This document shows positions 54,748 to 64,000 of a DNA stretch of 64,000 bases, piece by piece; the stretch's first letter is position 1; each line of letters begins with the position of its first letter. The notes beneath the pieces are model-generated. The model saw nothing but the letters and a program-made list of their open reading frames with translations. It ran no database searches and was not told the origin of the DNA. Location: positions 62,001-126,000 of the forward strand of contig NZ_JAODOR010000001.1 in assembly GCF_025398275.1 (NCBI RefSeq). Reading direction: 5' to 3'. The translations under genes were made by a program, and so were the position numbers. Source of the DNA: Microbacterium memoriense (GTDB lineage Bacteria > Actinomycetota > Actinomycetes > Actinomycetales > Microbacteriaceae).

Positions 54748-55524
54748 GTGCTCGACGGCCTCACGGCCGGCGCGGTAGCGGATGCGGAGGCTCGCGCACA
54801 GGCGCGTCCTCTCGCCCTCGTGGAGAAGACCGCCCTGGCACAGCCCCCGGCCCGCGATGCACTCGCGGCCCTCGCCCCTGCCGCGCAGGTGAAGATCATC
54901 GCGGAGGTCAAACGCGCGAGCCCGTCTCGCGGTGATCTCGCGGAGATTCCCGATCCGGCGCTGCAGGCATCCTTGTACGAGCAAGGTGGCGCTTCGGCGA
55001 TCTCGGTGCTCACGGAAGGCCGGAAGTTCAAGGGATCGCTCGCCGACCTCGAGGCCGTCAAGGCGCGGGTGTCGCTGCCGGTGCTGCGCAAGGACTTCAT
55101 CGCGACGCCGTACCAGGTGCTCGAGGCCCGGGCATCCGGCGCGGATCTTGTCCTGCTGATCGTCGCGGCGCTCGAGCAGCCCCTTCTCGCCGAACTGCAC
55201 GAGTTGGTTCGCGAGCTCGGGATGACTCCGCTCGTCGAGACGCACTCGCGAGAAGAGCTCGATCGTGCCGGTGATCTCGGCGCGCGACTCATCGGCGTGA
55301 ATGCTCGCAACCTCTCGACCTTCGAGCTCGACCGTGACCTGTTCGGGTCCCTGGCCGAACATTTCCCGTCGGATGCCGTCAAGATCGCCGAGTCGGCCGT
55401 CCTCACTCCGGCGGATGTGCAGCACTACCGTGCCGGCGGCGCCGATGTCGTCCTGGTCGGCGAAGCCCTTGTCACGAACGACCCCGTCACGACCCTGACG
55501 GCATTCTTGGAGGCCGGCTCATGA
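54748..55524 (+). CDS. trpC: Indole-3-glycerol phosphate synthase
   Basis: Fourth step from chorismate to tryptophan. 258 residues in a beta/alpha barrel: [20 protein letters not shown] (catalytic Lys), [40 protein letters not shown] (catalytic Lys-Asp), and [16 protein letters not shown] with [12 protein letters not shown] 54748 follows the HGxxPAAW stop by one base. The 3' end overlaps trpB by 4 nt. It is separate from trpF, which is not in the window. Confidence 0.96.
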   Translation: MLDGLTAGAVADAEARAQARPLALVEKTALAQPPARDALAALAPAAQVKIIAEVKRASPSRGDLAEIPDPALQASLYEQGGASAISVLTEGRKFKGSLADLEAVKARVSLPVLRKDFIATPYQVLEARASGADLVLLIVAALEQPLLAELHELVRELGMTPLVETHSREELDRAGDLGARLIGVNARNLSTFELDRDLFGSLAEHFPSDAVKIAESAVLTPADVQHYRAGGADVVLVGEALVTNDPVTTLTAFLEAGS

Positions 55525-56780
55525 GCCTGCGTGACCAGCACGGACCGTTCTTCGGTGAGTTCGGCGGACGTTTCATGCCCGAGTCGCTGATCGCGGCGAT
55601 CGATGAGCTGACGGCGGTCTACGAGGCCGCGAAGATCGACCCGACCTTCCAGGCCGAGCTGAGCGCGCTCCTGAACTCCTATGCGGGCCGTCCGTCGGCT
55701 CTCACCGAAGTAGCGCGATTCGCCGAGCACGCCGGGGGAGCACGGATCTTCCTCAAGCGGGAGGACCTCAACCACACCGGTTCGCACAAGATCAACAACG
55801 TGCTCGGTCAGGCGCTGTTGACCAAACGCCTCGGCAAGACGCGCGTGATCGCCGAGACGGGCGCCGGACAGCACGGCGTCGCGACCGCAACGGCGGCGGC
55901 CCTGTTCGGCCTCGACTGCACGGTGTACATGGGTGAGGTCGACACCGAACGCCAGGCTTTGAATGTGGCGCGGATGCGGCTGCTCGGCGCCGACGTCGTC
56001 GCGGTCACCACCGGATCTCGGACGCTGAAGGATGCGATCAACGAGGCGTACCGGGATTGGGTCGCCTCGGTCGATACCACGAACTACATCTTCGGCACCG
56101 CTGCCGGTCCGCACCCGTTCCCCGCGATGGTCCGCGACTTCCAGAAGATCATCAGCGAGGAAGCCCGCGAGCAGCTCCTGAAGGAAACCGGTCGCCTTCC
56201 CGACGCCGTTGTCGCGTGCGTGGGCGGCGGATCGAACGCGATCGGCATGTTCGACGCGTTCCTCGACGATGAGACCGTGCGCCTGTACGGCGTGGAAGCG
56301 GCCGGCGACGGCGTCGACACGCTCAAGCACGCGGCATCCATCGAACGTGGACGACCCGGTGTGCTCCACGGCGCCAAGACCTATGTTCTGCAGGACGAAG
56401 ACGGTCAAACCGTCGAGTCGCACTCGATCTCGGCGGGGCTCGATTACCCCGGTGTAGGGCCGGAACACGCCTGGCTGGCCGACATCGGGCGCGCGACCTA
56501 CATTCCGGCGACGGATACGGAGGCGATGGACGCGCTGCGGCTCCTCAGCCGCACCGAAGGCATCATTCCGGCGATCGAGTCGGCGCACGCCCTCGCCGGC
56601 GCGCTGCGTCTGGGTCGCGAGCTCGGTCCCGATGCGATCATCGCTGTGAACCTCTCCGGCCGCGGTGACAAGGACATGGACACGGCCGCGAAATGGTTCG
56701 GTCTGTATGACGAGGGTGCAGATCCGGTCGAAGCCGGGCCGTCGGCCGACGCAGCCTCGGGTGAAGGGATCGAGCTGTGA
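55521..56780 (+). CDS. trpB: Tryptophan synthase beta chain
   Basis: Joins indole and serine. The PLP lysine K90 is in [38 protein letters not shown] is the indole tunnel segment, [20 protein letters not shown] the phosphate-binding loop, and [15 protein letters not shown] and [12 protein letters not shown] follow. 419 residues, with a C-terminal extension of about 25 residues ([19 protein letters not shown]) beyond the usual end. Coupled to trpA (GTG overlap). Confidence 0.97.
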   Translation: MSLRDQHGPFFGEFGGRFMPESLIAAIDELTAVYEAAKIDPTFQAELSALLNSYAGRPSALTEVARFAEHAGGARIFLKREDLNHTGSHKINNVLGQALLTKRLGKTRVIAETGAGQHGVATATAAALFGLDCTVYMGEVDTERQALNVARMRLLGADVVAVTTGSRTLKDAINEAYRDWVASVDTTNYIFGTAAGPHPFPAMVRDFQKIISEEAREQLLKETGRLPDAVVACVGGGSNAIGMFDAFLDDETVRLYGVEAAGDGVDTLKHAASIERGRPGVLHGAKTYVLQDEDGQTVESHSISAGLDYPGVGPEHAWLADIGRATYIPATDTEAMDALRLLSRTEGIIPAIESAHALAGALRLGRELGPDAIIAVNLSGRGDKDMDTAAKWFGLYDEGADPVEAGPSADAASGEGIEL

Positions 56781-57562
56781 GCCGGGTCGCGGCCGCGATC
56801 GACGCCGCACACGCCGAGGGTCGTGGCGCCTTCATCGGCTACCTCCCGCTGGGCTATCCCGACCTGCAGACGAGCATCGATGCTGCCGTCTCTCTGGCGG
56901 AAAGCGGCGCCGACATCCTCGAGCTCGGCCCCCCGTATTCCGACCCGGTGATGGACGGAACGGTCATCCAAGAAGCGACCGTCGCGGCTCTCGCGGGGGG
57001 ATTCCGCATGCGCGACACGTTCACCGCCGTCCGTGAGATCAGCGCGCGCGTGGATGTCCCCGTGCTCGTGATGACGTACTGGAATCCCGTCATGCAGTAT
57101 GGCGTCGACCGTTACGCGGACGACCTGGTCGCTGCCGGGGGAGCAGGTCTGATCACCCCCGACATCACGCCCGATGCGGCCGCCGACTGGATCGCCGCGT
57201 CGGAGCGCACGGGCCTCGACCGCGTCTTCCTCGCCGCGCCCACCTCGACCGACGAACGCCTCGAGATGATCGCGCGTGCGTCGACGGGCTTCGTCTACAC
57301 CGTGTCCACGATGGGCATCACAGGGGAGCGCGCCGAGTTGGATGCCGCCGCGCGCGCGCTCGTCGGGCGACTGCGTGCACACGGAGTCGAGAACGCGTGT
57401 GTGGGTATCGGCATCTCGACGCCCGAACAGGTCGCCGGCGTTGTGGACTATGCCGACGGTGCGATTGTGGGCACGGCCCTCGTGCGCGCACTCCGCGACG
57501 GTGGCGTCGAGGGCCTGGCGGCCGAAGCGCGCGCCCTGGCCGCCGGTACCGCCCGCTCCTGA
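56777..57562 (+). CDS. trpA: Tryptophan synthase alpha chain
   Basis: Releases indole from indole-3-glycerol phosphate for transfer to TrpB. 261 residues: [40 protein letters not shown] with the catalytic Glu/Asp, [20 protein letters not shown], and [32 protein letters not shown] is the phosphate end. GTG 56777 overlaps the trpB stop. It closes the trp group; the 217-bp gap to lgt follows. Confidence 0.96.
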   Translation: MSRVAAAIDAAHAEGRGAFIGYLPLGYPDLQTSIDAAVSLAESGADILELGPPYSDPVMDGTVIQEATVAALAGGFRMRDTFTAVREISARVDVPVLVMTYWNPVMQYGVDRYADDLVAAGGAGLITPDITPDAAADWIAASERTGLDRVFLAAPTSTDERLEMIARASTGFVYTVSTMGITGERAELDAAARALVGRLRAHGVENACVGIGISTPEQVAGVVDYADGAIVGTALVRALRDGGVEGLAAEARALAAGTARS

Positions 57563-57779
57563 CGCGCGGTCGCTCCCCGTCGCCGCCGGCGACGAACTCC
57601 GCAGAATGTCACCAACTCCGCAGGGATAACCGGCATCCGGTGCGGACATCTCGACATTCTGCGGACATCGTGCGGTGTGAACGCGGCGTCGACGGCCGTC
57701 GGTCCACCTGAGGGCGAGCGGGATGCCGCCGACACCCGGCGCGACGGGGCACGTTCGCGGAGCGAAGTAGACTTCGTTC
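57563..57779. repeat. Intergenic inverted and direct repeats between trpA and lgt
   Basis: A 217-bp gap. CCGCAGAATGTC (57599-57610) is inverted perfectly at 57653-57664 (12-bp arms, 42 nt apart). ACTCCGCAG occurs at 57596-57604 and 57614-57622, and TGCGGACATC at 57641-57650 and 57660-57669. The nested repeats suggest a structured RNA, a binding array or a repeat element. The lgt promoter box is at its end. Confidence 0.6.
57768..57773 (+). promoter_or_regulatory. Predicted -10 box (TAGACT), leaderless lgt message
   Basis: TAGACT ends 7 nt before GTG 57780 with no ribosome binding site between them. Confidence 0.5.
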
Positions 57780-58748
57780 GTGCTTTCCTCCGTCGCCGTC
57801 GTGACCTCCATCCCGAGCCCGGGCATCAGCTCGTTTCCACTCGGGCCGCTGACCATTCACTTCTACGCCCTGTGCATTCTCGCCGGCATCGTCGTCGCGG
57901 CGTTCATGACCAACCGGCGCCTGACGAAGCGCGGTGCCGAGCCGTGGGTGGTCATCGACATCTGCCTGCTGGCTGTGCCGCTCGCGATCATCGGTGCGCG
58001 CATCTTCCACGTGCTGACCCACCCCGATTTCTACTTCGGCGAGGGCAAGAACCTTTGGGCGGTCTTCTTCATCTGGGAGGGCGGGATCGCGATCTTCGGC
58101 GCTCTCATCGGTGGCGCGGTCGGTGCCTGGCTCGGTTGCAAGTGGACGGGCATCCGGTTCTGGAGTTTCGCCGATGCCCTGGCACCCGGACTCCTGCTGG
58201 CCCAGGCCATGGGCCGCTTCGGAAACTGGTTCAACCAGGAACTGTTCGGACTGCCCACCGACCTCCCCTGGGGCCTGGAGATCGATTACCAGAACGCTGC
58301 GTGGCCGGCGGGCCTGCCGGAGGGGACGTTGTTCCACCCGACGTTCCTCTACGAAGTGATCTGGAACACGCTCGGCGTCCTGTTCCTCCTCTGGGTGGGC
58401 AAGCAGTTCCGCCTGCAGTGGGGGCGTCTGTTCGCGCTGTACCTCGTCTGGTACAGCGCGGGACGCATCGTCTGGGAGTCGATTCGCATCGATCCCAGCG
58501 AGATCTTCTTCGGAGTCCGCACGAACGTGTGGGCGGCGATCTTCGGGGTCGTCGTCGGTCTCGTGATCTTCTTCGTGCAGAAGCGGCGTCACCCGGGCCT
58601 CGAGCCCTCGCCGTACCAGCGCGGACGCGAATGGTCCGCCGACGGGGCTGTACACTCACAGAACACCGATGACTTCGTGGACGTGAGCGCACCCCCCACG
58701 TCCGACGTCAACGCAGGCACCGCCACAAGCGCCAGCGCCGTTAAGTAA
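57780..58748 (+). CDS. lgt: Prolipoprotein diacylglyceryl transferase
   Basis: Transfers diacylglycerol to the lipobox cysteine of prolipoproteins in the membrane. 322 residues with about seven hydrophobic helices. [20 protein letters not shown] is the first, [12 protein letters not shown] and [20 protein letters not shown] follow, and the signature [13 protein letters not shown] (about 145-157) with the essential Arg-Asn region is clear. [19 protein letters not shown] and [19 protein letters not shown] are also family segments. The C-terminal 60 residues are a polar tail. lgt after trpA is the normal actinobacterial order. Confidence 0.96.
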   Translation: MLSSVAVVTSIPSPGISSFPLGPLTIHFYALCILAGIVVAAFMTNRRLTKRGAEPWVVIDICLLAVPLAIIGARIFHVLTHPDFYFGEGKNLWAVFFIWEGGIAIFGALIGGAVGAWLGCKWTGIRFWSFADALAPGLLLAQAMGRFGNWFNQELFGLPTDLPWGLEIDYQNAAWPAGLPEGTLFHPTFLYEVIWNTLGVLFLLWVGKQFRLQWGRLFALYLVWYSAGRIVWESIRIDPSEIFFGVRTNVWAAIFGVVVGLVIFFVQKRRHPGLEPSPYQRGREWSADGAVHSQNTDDFVDVSAPPTSDVNAGTATSASAVK

Positions 58749-58800
58749 CGCATCCGGGCCGACGTCGTCCCAACTTGAAACAAGAGTGAGGACGGTTGCC

Positions 58801-61800
58801 ATGCAAGCGAGCCCCCGCCACAGTGTCGGCACCGCCGGAGGAGTGTTCCCCGCCGCGCAGGGTATGTACAACCCGGCGTTCGAAAAGGATGCCTGCGGGC
58901 TGGCGATGGTCGCCACGCTCCGGGGCCACGCGGGCCACGACATCGTCCAGCTGGCGCTGGAAGCCTTGCGCAACCTCGAGCACCGCGGTGCGATCGGGTC
59001 GGATGCGGGTACCGGTGACGGTGCGGGCATCCTCACGCAGATGCCCGATGCATTCCTCCGCGAGGTCGTGGACTTCGACCTGCCACCCGCAGGCGAGTAT
59101 GCCGCCGGCATGGCTTTCCTCCCTCTCGATGAGACTGCCCGCGGCGAGATCAAGGCCGGCGTCGAGGGCATCGCCCTCTCCGAAGGGCTGACGGTGCTCG
59201 GCTGGCGTGACGTGCCGACCGAACAGGAACACCTCGGCAAGCTCGCCCACGACGCGCGCCCCGCGTTCGAGCAGCTGTTCGTCTCCCGTCCTGCGGTGGG
59301 CGACGCACCCGCGCTCAGCGGGATCGACCTTGACCGTCGTGTGTACCGACTGCGCAAGCGTGCGCGCCGCGAGCACGACGCGTACTTCGTCTCCCTGTCG
59401 GCCCGGACGCTGGGTTACAAGGGCATGGTCACGACGCTGCAGCTCGAGCCGTTCTATCCTGATCTGCAGGATGAGCGCTTCCAGAGCGAGTTGGCGGTCG
59501 TTCACTCGCGCTATTCGACCAACACGTTCCCGTCGTGGCCGCTCGCCCAACCGCTGCGGATGCTGGCGCACAACGGCGAGATCAACACCGTGAACGGCAA
59601 CCGCAACTGGATGCGTGCCCGCCAATCGCAACTCGAATCCGAGCTGATCGGCGACATCCGCCCCCTGCTGCCGATCTGCACGGGCGGCGCGAGTGACTCG
59701 GCGTCGTTCGACGAGGTCTTGGAGCTGCTCACCCTCACGGGCCGCAGCCTTCCCCACGCCATCATGATGATGGTGCCGGAGGCGTACGAGAAGCAGGCGG
59801 ACATCACGCCCGAACTTCGTGCGTTCTACGACTACCACTCCATGCAGATGGAACCGTGGGACGGTCCCGCCGCCCTCATCTTCACCGACGGCACCCTGGT
59901 CGGCGCCACTCTGGACCGCAACGGCCTCCGCCCCGGACGATGGACGGAGACCACGGACGGTCTCGTCGTCATCGGCAGCGAGACGGGTGTGCTCGATTTC
60001 GAGTCGTCGCGCATCAAGCGGCGCGGACGCCTGCGCCCGGGCCGGATGTTCCTCGTGGACACTGCGCAGCAGCGCATCATCGAAGACCACGAGATCAAGG
60101 CGCAGCTCGCCACTCAGGAGCCGTGGCAGGAGTGGCTGGACAGCGGTCGCGTCCGCCTCAAGGACCTTCCCGAGCGCGAGCACATCGTGCATCCGATCGC
60201 GTCGATCACGCGCCGCCAGCGCACGTTCGGCTACACGGAAGAGGAAGTGCGCATCCTCCTCACGCCGATGGGGCAGAACGGTGCGGAGCCGCTCGGCGCA
60301 ATGGGATCCGATGCCCCGATCGCCGTGCTCAGCGAGCGCCCGCGCCTGCTGTTCGACTACTTCACGCAGCAGTTCGCGCAGGTGACGAACCCGCCGCTGG
60401 ACTCGATCCGCGAAGAGGTCGTCACCTCCCTCGCCCTCGGTCTCGGGCCCGAGCGCAACCTCCTGTCCTGGGGCGCCGAGCACACCCGGACGATCACGCT
60501 CGATTTCCCGGTGATCGACAACGACGAATTGGCCAAGCTTCAGAACATCGACAAGGCCCTGCCTGAGCGTCGGTCGGTCACGATCCGCGGGCTGTACCAC
60601 TTCGACCAGGGTCCCGGTGCGCTCGAAGCGCGCCTCGAGGAGATGTACGCAGAGGTCGACGAGGCGATCGCGCAGGGCGCCGAGTTCCTGATCCTCAGCG
60701 ACCGCGACTCGAACAAGGACCTTGCCCCGGTGCCATCGCTGCTCATGGTCTCGGCGATCCACCACCACCTGATCCGCCGCGAGAACCGGATGAAGGTCGG
60801 ACTCGTGGTCGAGGCGGGCGACGTCCGCGAAGTCCACCATGTCGCGACGTTGATCGGGTACGGCGCGTCGGCGGTCAACCCGTATCTCGCGATGGAGACG
60901 GTGGAATACCTCGTCCGCGCCGGATTCATCACGGGGATCTCGCCGGCGAAGGCCGTCAAGAACCTCATCTATGCGCTCGGCAAGGGCGTACTGAAGATCA
61001 TGTCGAAGATGGGGATCTCGACCGTCTCGTCGTACGCCGGCGCGCAGGCCTTCGAAGCCGTGGGGCTCTCGAAAGAGTTCATCGCCCAGTACTTCACCGG
61101 CACCGAGACCAAGCTCGGCGGCATCGGCATCGCCGAGATCGCGATCGAGAATCAGGCTCGGCACGCGTACGCCTACCCCGAAGACGGCGCAGCCCGCGCT
61201 CACGAACGGTTGTGGACCGGCGGCGAGTACCAGTGGCGCCGTGACGGTGCTCCGCACCTGTTCACGCCCGACACGGTGTTCCGCCTGCAGCACTCGACGC
61301 GCGAGCGTCGCTACGACGTCTTCCGTGAGTACACGAAGCTCGTCGACGACCAGGCCGCGGAGCTGAAGACCCTCCGTGGCATGTTCGGTCTCAAAACGGC
61401 CGGACGCCAGCCGGTGCCGATCGACGAGGTCGAGCCCGTATCTTCGATCGTGAAGCGGTTCTCGACCGGCGCGATGAGCTACGGCTCGATCTCGAAGGAA
61501 GCACACGAGACGCTCGCGATCGCGATGAACCGCATCGGCGGCAAATCGAACACCGGTGAGGGCGGAGAAGACGTCGACCGGCTCCTCGATCCCGAGCGCC
61601 GCAGCGCGATCAAGCAGGTCGCATCCGGTCGGTTCGGCGTCACGAGCATGTATTTGACGCACGCCGATGACATCCAGATCAAGCTCGCGCAGGGCGCCAA
61701 GCCCGGCGAGGGAGGTCAGTTGCCGCCCGCGAAGGTGTATCCGTGGATCGCGCGCACTCGTGGTGGTACCCCCGGCGTCGGGCTGATCTCGCCGCCGCCG

Positions 61801-63384
61801 CACCACGACATCTACTCGATCGAAGACCTCAAGCAACTCATCTTCGACCTGAAGCGTGCCAACCCGGCCGCTCGCGTCCACGTGAAGCTCGTGAGCCAGT
61901 CCGGCATCGGTGCCGTCGCTGCCGGGACGGCGAAGGCCCTCGCGGATGTGATCTTGGTGTCCGGTCATGACGGCGGCACGGGTGCGAGTCCGCTCAACTC
62001 CCTCAAGCACGCGGGTACTCCGTGGGAGCTCGGTCTTGCCGAGACGCAGCAGACGCTCATGCTCAACGACATGCGCGATCGCGTCGTCGTGCAGGCCGAC
62101 GGTCAGCTCAAGACCGGACGCGATGTCATCATCGCCGCGCTCCTGGGCGCGGAGGAGTTCGGGTTCGCGACGACGGCACTTGTCGTCGAGGGATGCATCA
62201 TGATGCGCGTCTGCCATTTGGACACCTGCCCCGTGGGTGTGGCGACGCAGAACCCGGTGCTGCGCGCGCGGTTCTCGGGAAAGCCCGAGTTCGTCGTGAA
62301 CTTCATGGAGTTCATCGCGCAGGAAGTTCGCGAATACCTTGCCGAGCTCGGGTTCCGCAGCCTCGAGGAGGCGGTCGGCCACAACGAACTGCTCGACGTG
62401 AACGGCGCGATCGAGCACTGGAAGGCCAGCGGCCTGGACCTCACGCCGATCCTGGAGGGTCCCGCCTTCGCACCCGACGTGCCGCGACGCAACACCCGCC
62501 ACCAGGACCACGAACTCGAGCAGCACTTCGATGTACCGCTGATCGAGCAGGCTCAGGACGTCATCGCCCACGGCGGGCACTTCGAGGTCTCGTTGCCGAT
62601 CCGCAACACGGAGCGTGCCGTCGGCACGATGCTCGGCAACCGGGTGACGCTGGCGCACGGCCAGAACGGCCTGCCGACCGGCTCGATCGAAGTGAACCTC
62701 ACGGGCTCCGCCGGTCAATCGTTCGGTGCCTTCCTGCCCGCCGGGATCACCCTGCGTCTTGAGGGGGACTCGAACGACTACGTCGGCAAGGGTCTCTCCG
62801 GGGGCCGGATCGTCGTCCGTCCGCCTCGGGAGGCGAGCTTCGACGCCGCGCAGAACGTCATCGCCGGAAACGTCATCGGATACGGCGCGACGCAGGGAAG
62901 CATGTTCCTCCGCGGTGTCGTGGGGGAGCGGTTCCTCGTCCGCAACTCCGGTGCGACGGCGGTCGTGGAGGGTGTGGGCGACCACGCACTCGAGTACATG
63001 ACGGGCGGATTGGCCATCATCCTCGGGACGACCGGGCGCAACCTCGGCGCCGGGATGTCGGGCGGAACGGCCTACGTCTACAAGCTCGATCACAGTCTCG
63101 TCAACCGCGAAGCGCTCACCACGGGCGAGCTCGAGCTGCTCGAGCTCGGATCGGGTGACGTGGAAATCCTCCGCGACCTGCTCGAGCAGCACGTCGCCGA
63201 GACCGAGTCGGCGCTGGCTGCCGGCATCCTGGACGATTTCGAGGCCGAGGCCGCGAACTTCGTCCGTGTCCTGCCGCGCGACTACGCCGCGGTCCTACAG
63301 ACCCGTCAGGACGCGGTCGCTGAGGGGCTCGACCCCGATGGTGACATCGTCTGGACCCGCATCATGGAGGTGACCGGTGGCTGA
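58801..63384 (+). CDS. gltB: Glutamate synthase large subunit
   Basis: Transfers the glutamine amide to 2-oxoglutarate, using electrons from GltD. 1527 residues. The Ntn amidotransferase nucleophile is C32 in [12 protein letters not shown], so a 31-residue propeptide is expected to be removed. The central domain and FMN barrel follow ([53 protein letters not shown]). The 3Fe-4S cysteines are C1132, C1138 and C1143, and GXGXG-like [20 protein letters not shown] is in the beta-helix end. ATG 58801 follows GAGGA; GTG 58786 is an alternative. Confidence 0.97.
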   Translation: MQASPRHSVGTAGGVFPAAQGMYNPAFEKDACGLAMVATLRGHAGHDIVQLALEALRNLEHRGAIGSDAGTGDGAGILTQMPDAFLREVVDFDLPPAGEYAAGMAFLPLDETARGEIKAGVEGIALSEGLTVLGWRDVPTEQEHLGKLAHDARPAFEQLFVSRPAVGDAPALSGIDLDRRVYRLRKRARREHDAYFVSLSARTLGYKGMVTTLQLEPFYPDLQDERFQSELAVVHSRYSTNTFPSWPLAQPLRMLAHNGEINTVNGNRNWMRARQSQLESELIGDIRPLLPICTGGASDSASFDEVLELLTLTGRSLPHAIMMMVPEAYEKQADITPELRAFYDYHSMQMEPWDGPAALIFTDGTLVGATLDRNGLRPGRWTETTDGLVVIGSETGVLDFESSRIKRRGRLRPGRMFLVDTAQQRIIEDHEIKAQLATQEPWQEWLDSGRVRLKDLPEREHIVHPIASITRRQRTFGYTEEEVRILLTPMGQNGAEPLGAMGSDAPIAVLSERPRLLFDYFTQQFAQVTNPPLDSIREEVVTSLALGLGPERNLLSWGAEHTRTITLDFPVIDNDELAKLQNIDKALPERRSVTIRGLYHFDQGPGALEARLEEMYAEVDEAIAQGAEFLILSDRDSNKDLAPVPSLLMVSAIHHHLIRRENRMKVGLVVEAGDVREVHHVATLIGYGASAVNPYLAMETVEYLVRAGFITGISPAKAVKNLIYALGKGVLKIMSKMGISTVSSYAGAQAFEAVGLSKEFIAQYFTGTETKLGGIGIAEIAIENQARHAYAYPEDGAARAHERLWTGGEYQWRRDGAPHLFTPDTVFRLQHSTRERRYDVFREYTKLVDDQAAELKTLRGMFGLKTAGRQPVPIDEVEPVSSIVKRFSTGAMSYGSISKEAHETLAIAMNRIGGKSNTGEGGEDVDRLLDPERRSAIKQVASGRFGVTSMYLTHADDIQIKLAQGAKPGEGGQLPPAKVYPWIARTRGGTPGVGLISPPPHHDIYSIEDLKQLIFDLKRANPAARVHVKLVSQSGIGAVAAGTAKALADVILVSGHDGGTGASPLNSLKHAGTPWELGLAETQQTLMLNDMRDRVVVQADGQLKTGRDVIIAALLGAEEFGFATTALVVEGCIMMRVCHLDTCPVGVATQNPVLRARFSGKPEFVVNFMEFIAQEVREYLAELGFRSLEEAVGHNELLDVNGAIEHWKASGLDLTPILEGPAFAPDVPRRNTRHQDHELEQHFDVPLIEQAQDVIAHGGHFEVSLPIRNTERAVGTMLGNRVTLAHGQNGLPTGSIEVNLTGSAGQSFGAFLPAGITLRLEGDSNDYVGKGLSGGRIVVRPPREASFDAAQNVIAGNVIGYGATQGSMFLRGVVGERFLVRNSGATAVVEGVGDHALEYMTGGLAIILGTTGRNLGAGMSGGTAYVYKLDHSLVNREALTTGELELLELGSGDVEILRDLLEQHVAETESALAAGILDDFEAEAANFVRVLPRDYAAVLQTRQDAVAEGLDPDGDIVWTRIMEVTGG

Positions 63385-64000
63385 TCCCAAAGGCTTCCTG
63401 AAAGTCACCGAGCGCGAGCTCCCCGCGCGTCGGCCCGTTCCCGTCCGCATCATGGACTGGAAAGAGGTGTACGAACCGGGGGACACCGCGGTCCTGCGCC
63501 GCCAGGCAGGGCGCTGCATGGATTGCGGCATCCCGTTCTGCCACAAAGGGTGCCCGCTGGGCAACCTCATCCCCGAGTGGAACGATCTCATGTGGCGTGG
63601 CGAGGGTCGCGCGGCGATCGAGCGTCTCCACTCCACGAACAATTTCCCCGAATTCACCGGACGCCTGTGCCCGGCACCGTGTGAGAGTTCGTGCGTGCTG
63701 GGTATCAACCAGCCCGCCGTCACGATCAAGCAGATTGAAGTCTCGACGATCGACGAGGCGTTCGCGCACGGGTGGGTCGAGCCCGAGCCCCCCGGGCGCC
63801 TCACCGGCAAGACGATTGCCGTCGTCGGATCCGGCCCCGCCGGACTCGCCGCCGCGCAGCAGCTCACGCGCGCCGGACACACGGTCGCCGTGTATGAGCG
63901 TGACGACCGGATCGGCGGACTGCTGCGCTACGGGATCCCCGACTTCAAGATGGAGAAGCGCCACATCGAGACGCGGTTGCGTCAGATGCAGGACGAGGGC
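63377..64000 (+). CDS. gltD: Glutamate synthase small subunit, N-terminal part
   Basis: NADPH-oxidising subunit that feeds electrons to GltB. The first 208 residues are present. A cysteine cluster, C47-x2-C50-x4-C55-x3-C59, and [20 protein letters not shown] form the iron-sulfur region. The FAD loop [16 protein letters not shown] begins near 140, and [20 protein letters not shown] follows. GTG 63377 overlaps the gltB end by 8 nt, coupling the two subunits. The window ends inside the gene. Confidence 0.97.
   Translation, partial: MADPKGFLKVTERELPARRPVPVRIMDWKEVYEPGDTAVLRRQAGRCMDCGIPFCHKGCPLGNLIPEWNDLMWRGEGRAAIERLHSTNNFPEFTGRLCPAPCESSCVLGINQPAVTIKQIEVSTIDEAFAHGWVEPEPPGRLTGKTIAVVGSGPAGLAAAQQLTRAGHTVAVYERDDRIGGLLRYGIPDFKMEKRHIETRLRQMQDEG

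Noticed and set aside
58741..63192. Minus-strand frame of 1483 codons opposite gltB
   Set aside because: Same antisense effect of third-position GC in a long gene. No motif or start signal supports it.
1..64000. CRISPR array, rRNA or tRNA genes
   Set aside because: Gene-free gaps are all under about 220 bp, and none shows regularly spaced repeats or tRNA/rRNA-like sequence.

Overview
The window is a chromosomal segment from a high-GC Gram-positive actinobacterium, most likely a Microbacteriaceae member (Microbacterium or a close relative). This rests on the overall high GC, heavy use of GTG starts, chains of 4-nt overlapping genes, the gene order itself (rel/rpsD/alaS/ruvX/mltG/aro/efp/nusB/pyr/gmk/rpoZ/metK/priA/fmt/rsmB/rpe/his/trp/lgt/gltBD), the Trp-operon membrane protein and HGxxPAAW protein pair, and an IHF-like domain fused to guanylate kinase. 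There is no rRNA, tRNA, CRISPR array or recognisable transposase.

Layout. 1-5128: end of secF, the bifunctional (p)ppGpp enzyme Rel, then a minus-strand group (AbiEi-like protein, DUF349 protein, small membrane protein). 5246-9147: rarA, a padR-led unit with two small membrane proteins, rpsD and a small coiled-coil protein. 9208-19517: alaS-ruvX-mltG-aroE-aroC-aroK-aroB-GNAT-aroQ, then efp-nusB, i.e. tRNA charging, cell-wall glycan release and the shikimate pathway. 19555-34116: a block that looks accessory, inserted between efp-nusB and pyrR. It holds a SWIM/SNF2 helicase, a metallo-beta-lactamase/Rieske fusion, a DUF222-HNH protein, and a type I restriction-modification locus hsdM-hsdS-[DUF433 antitoxin/PIN-like toxin]-hsdR followed by a translationally coupled membrane protein. 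34118-43681: PyrR-type leader and the pyrimidine operon pyrRBC-(membrane/PH-like)-carAB-pyrF, then the IHF-guanylate kinase fusion. 43800-50405: rpoZ, metK, priA, fmt, rsmB, rpe. 50413-51585: a minus-strand glutaminase-STAS protein. 51638-57562: hisE-hisG-hisF-hisI running directly into the trp cluster (membrane protein, HGxxPAAW protein, trpC, trpB, trpA). 57780-64000: lgt, gltB and the start of gltD.

The most interesting material is in the restriction-modification locus. Each of the three hsd genes carries a short palindromic element in frame inside its coding sequence. The copies in hsdM and hsdS belong to one family, in opposite orientation. Aligned over 38 positions they differ at four, and the four differences form two compensatory base-pair changes in the predicted hairpin. 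A third member sits between convergent genes at 24544-24587; the hsdR copy is of a different family. The toxin-antitoxin pair nested between hsdS and hsdR has its own leaderless promoter, and a perfect 16-bp palindrome overlaps its start codon. The hsdM promoter overlaps an inverted repeat.

A second theme is leaderless transcription: at least eight genes have a TANNNT box ending 7-8 nt before the start codon. Compared with the usual actinobacterial order, coaBC is absent between rpoZ and metK, and trpE is absent between hisI and the Trp membrane protein.
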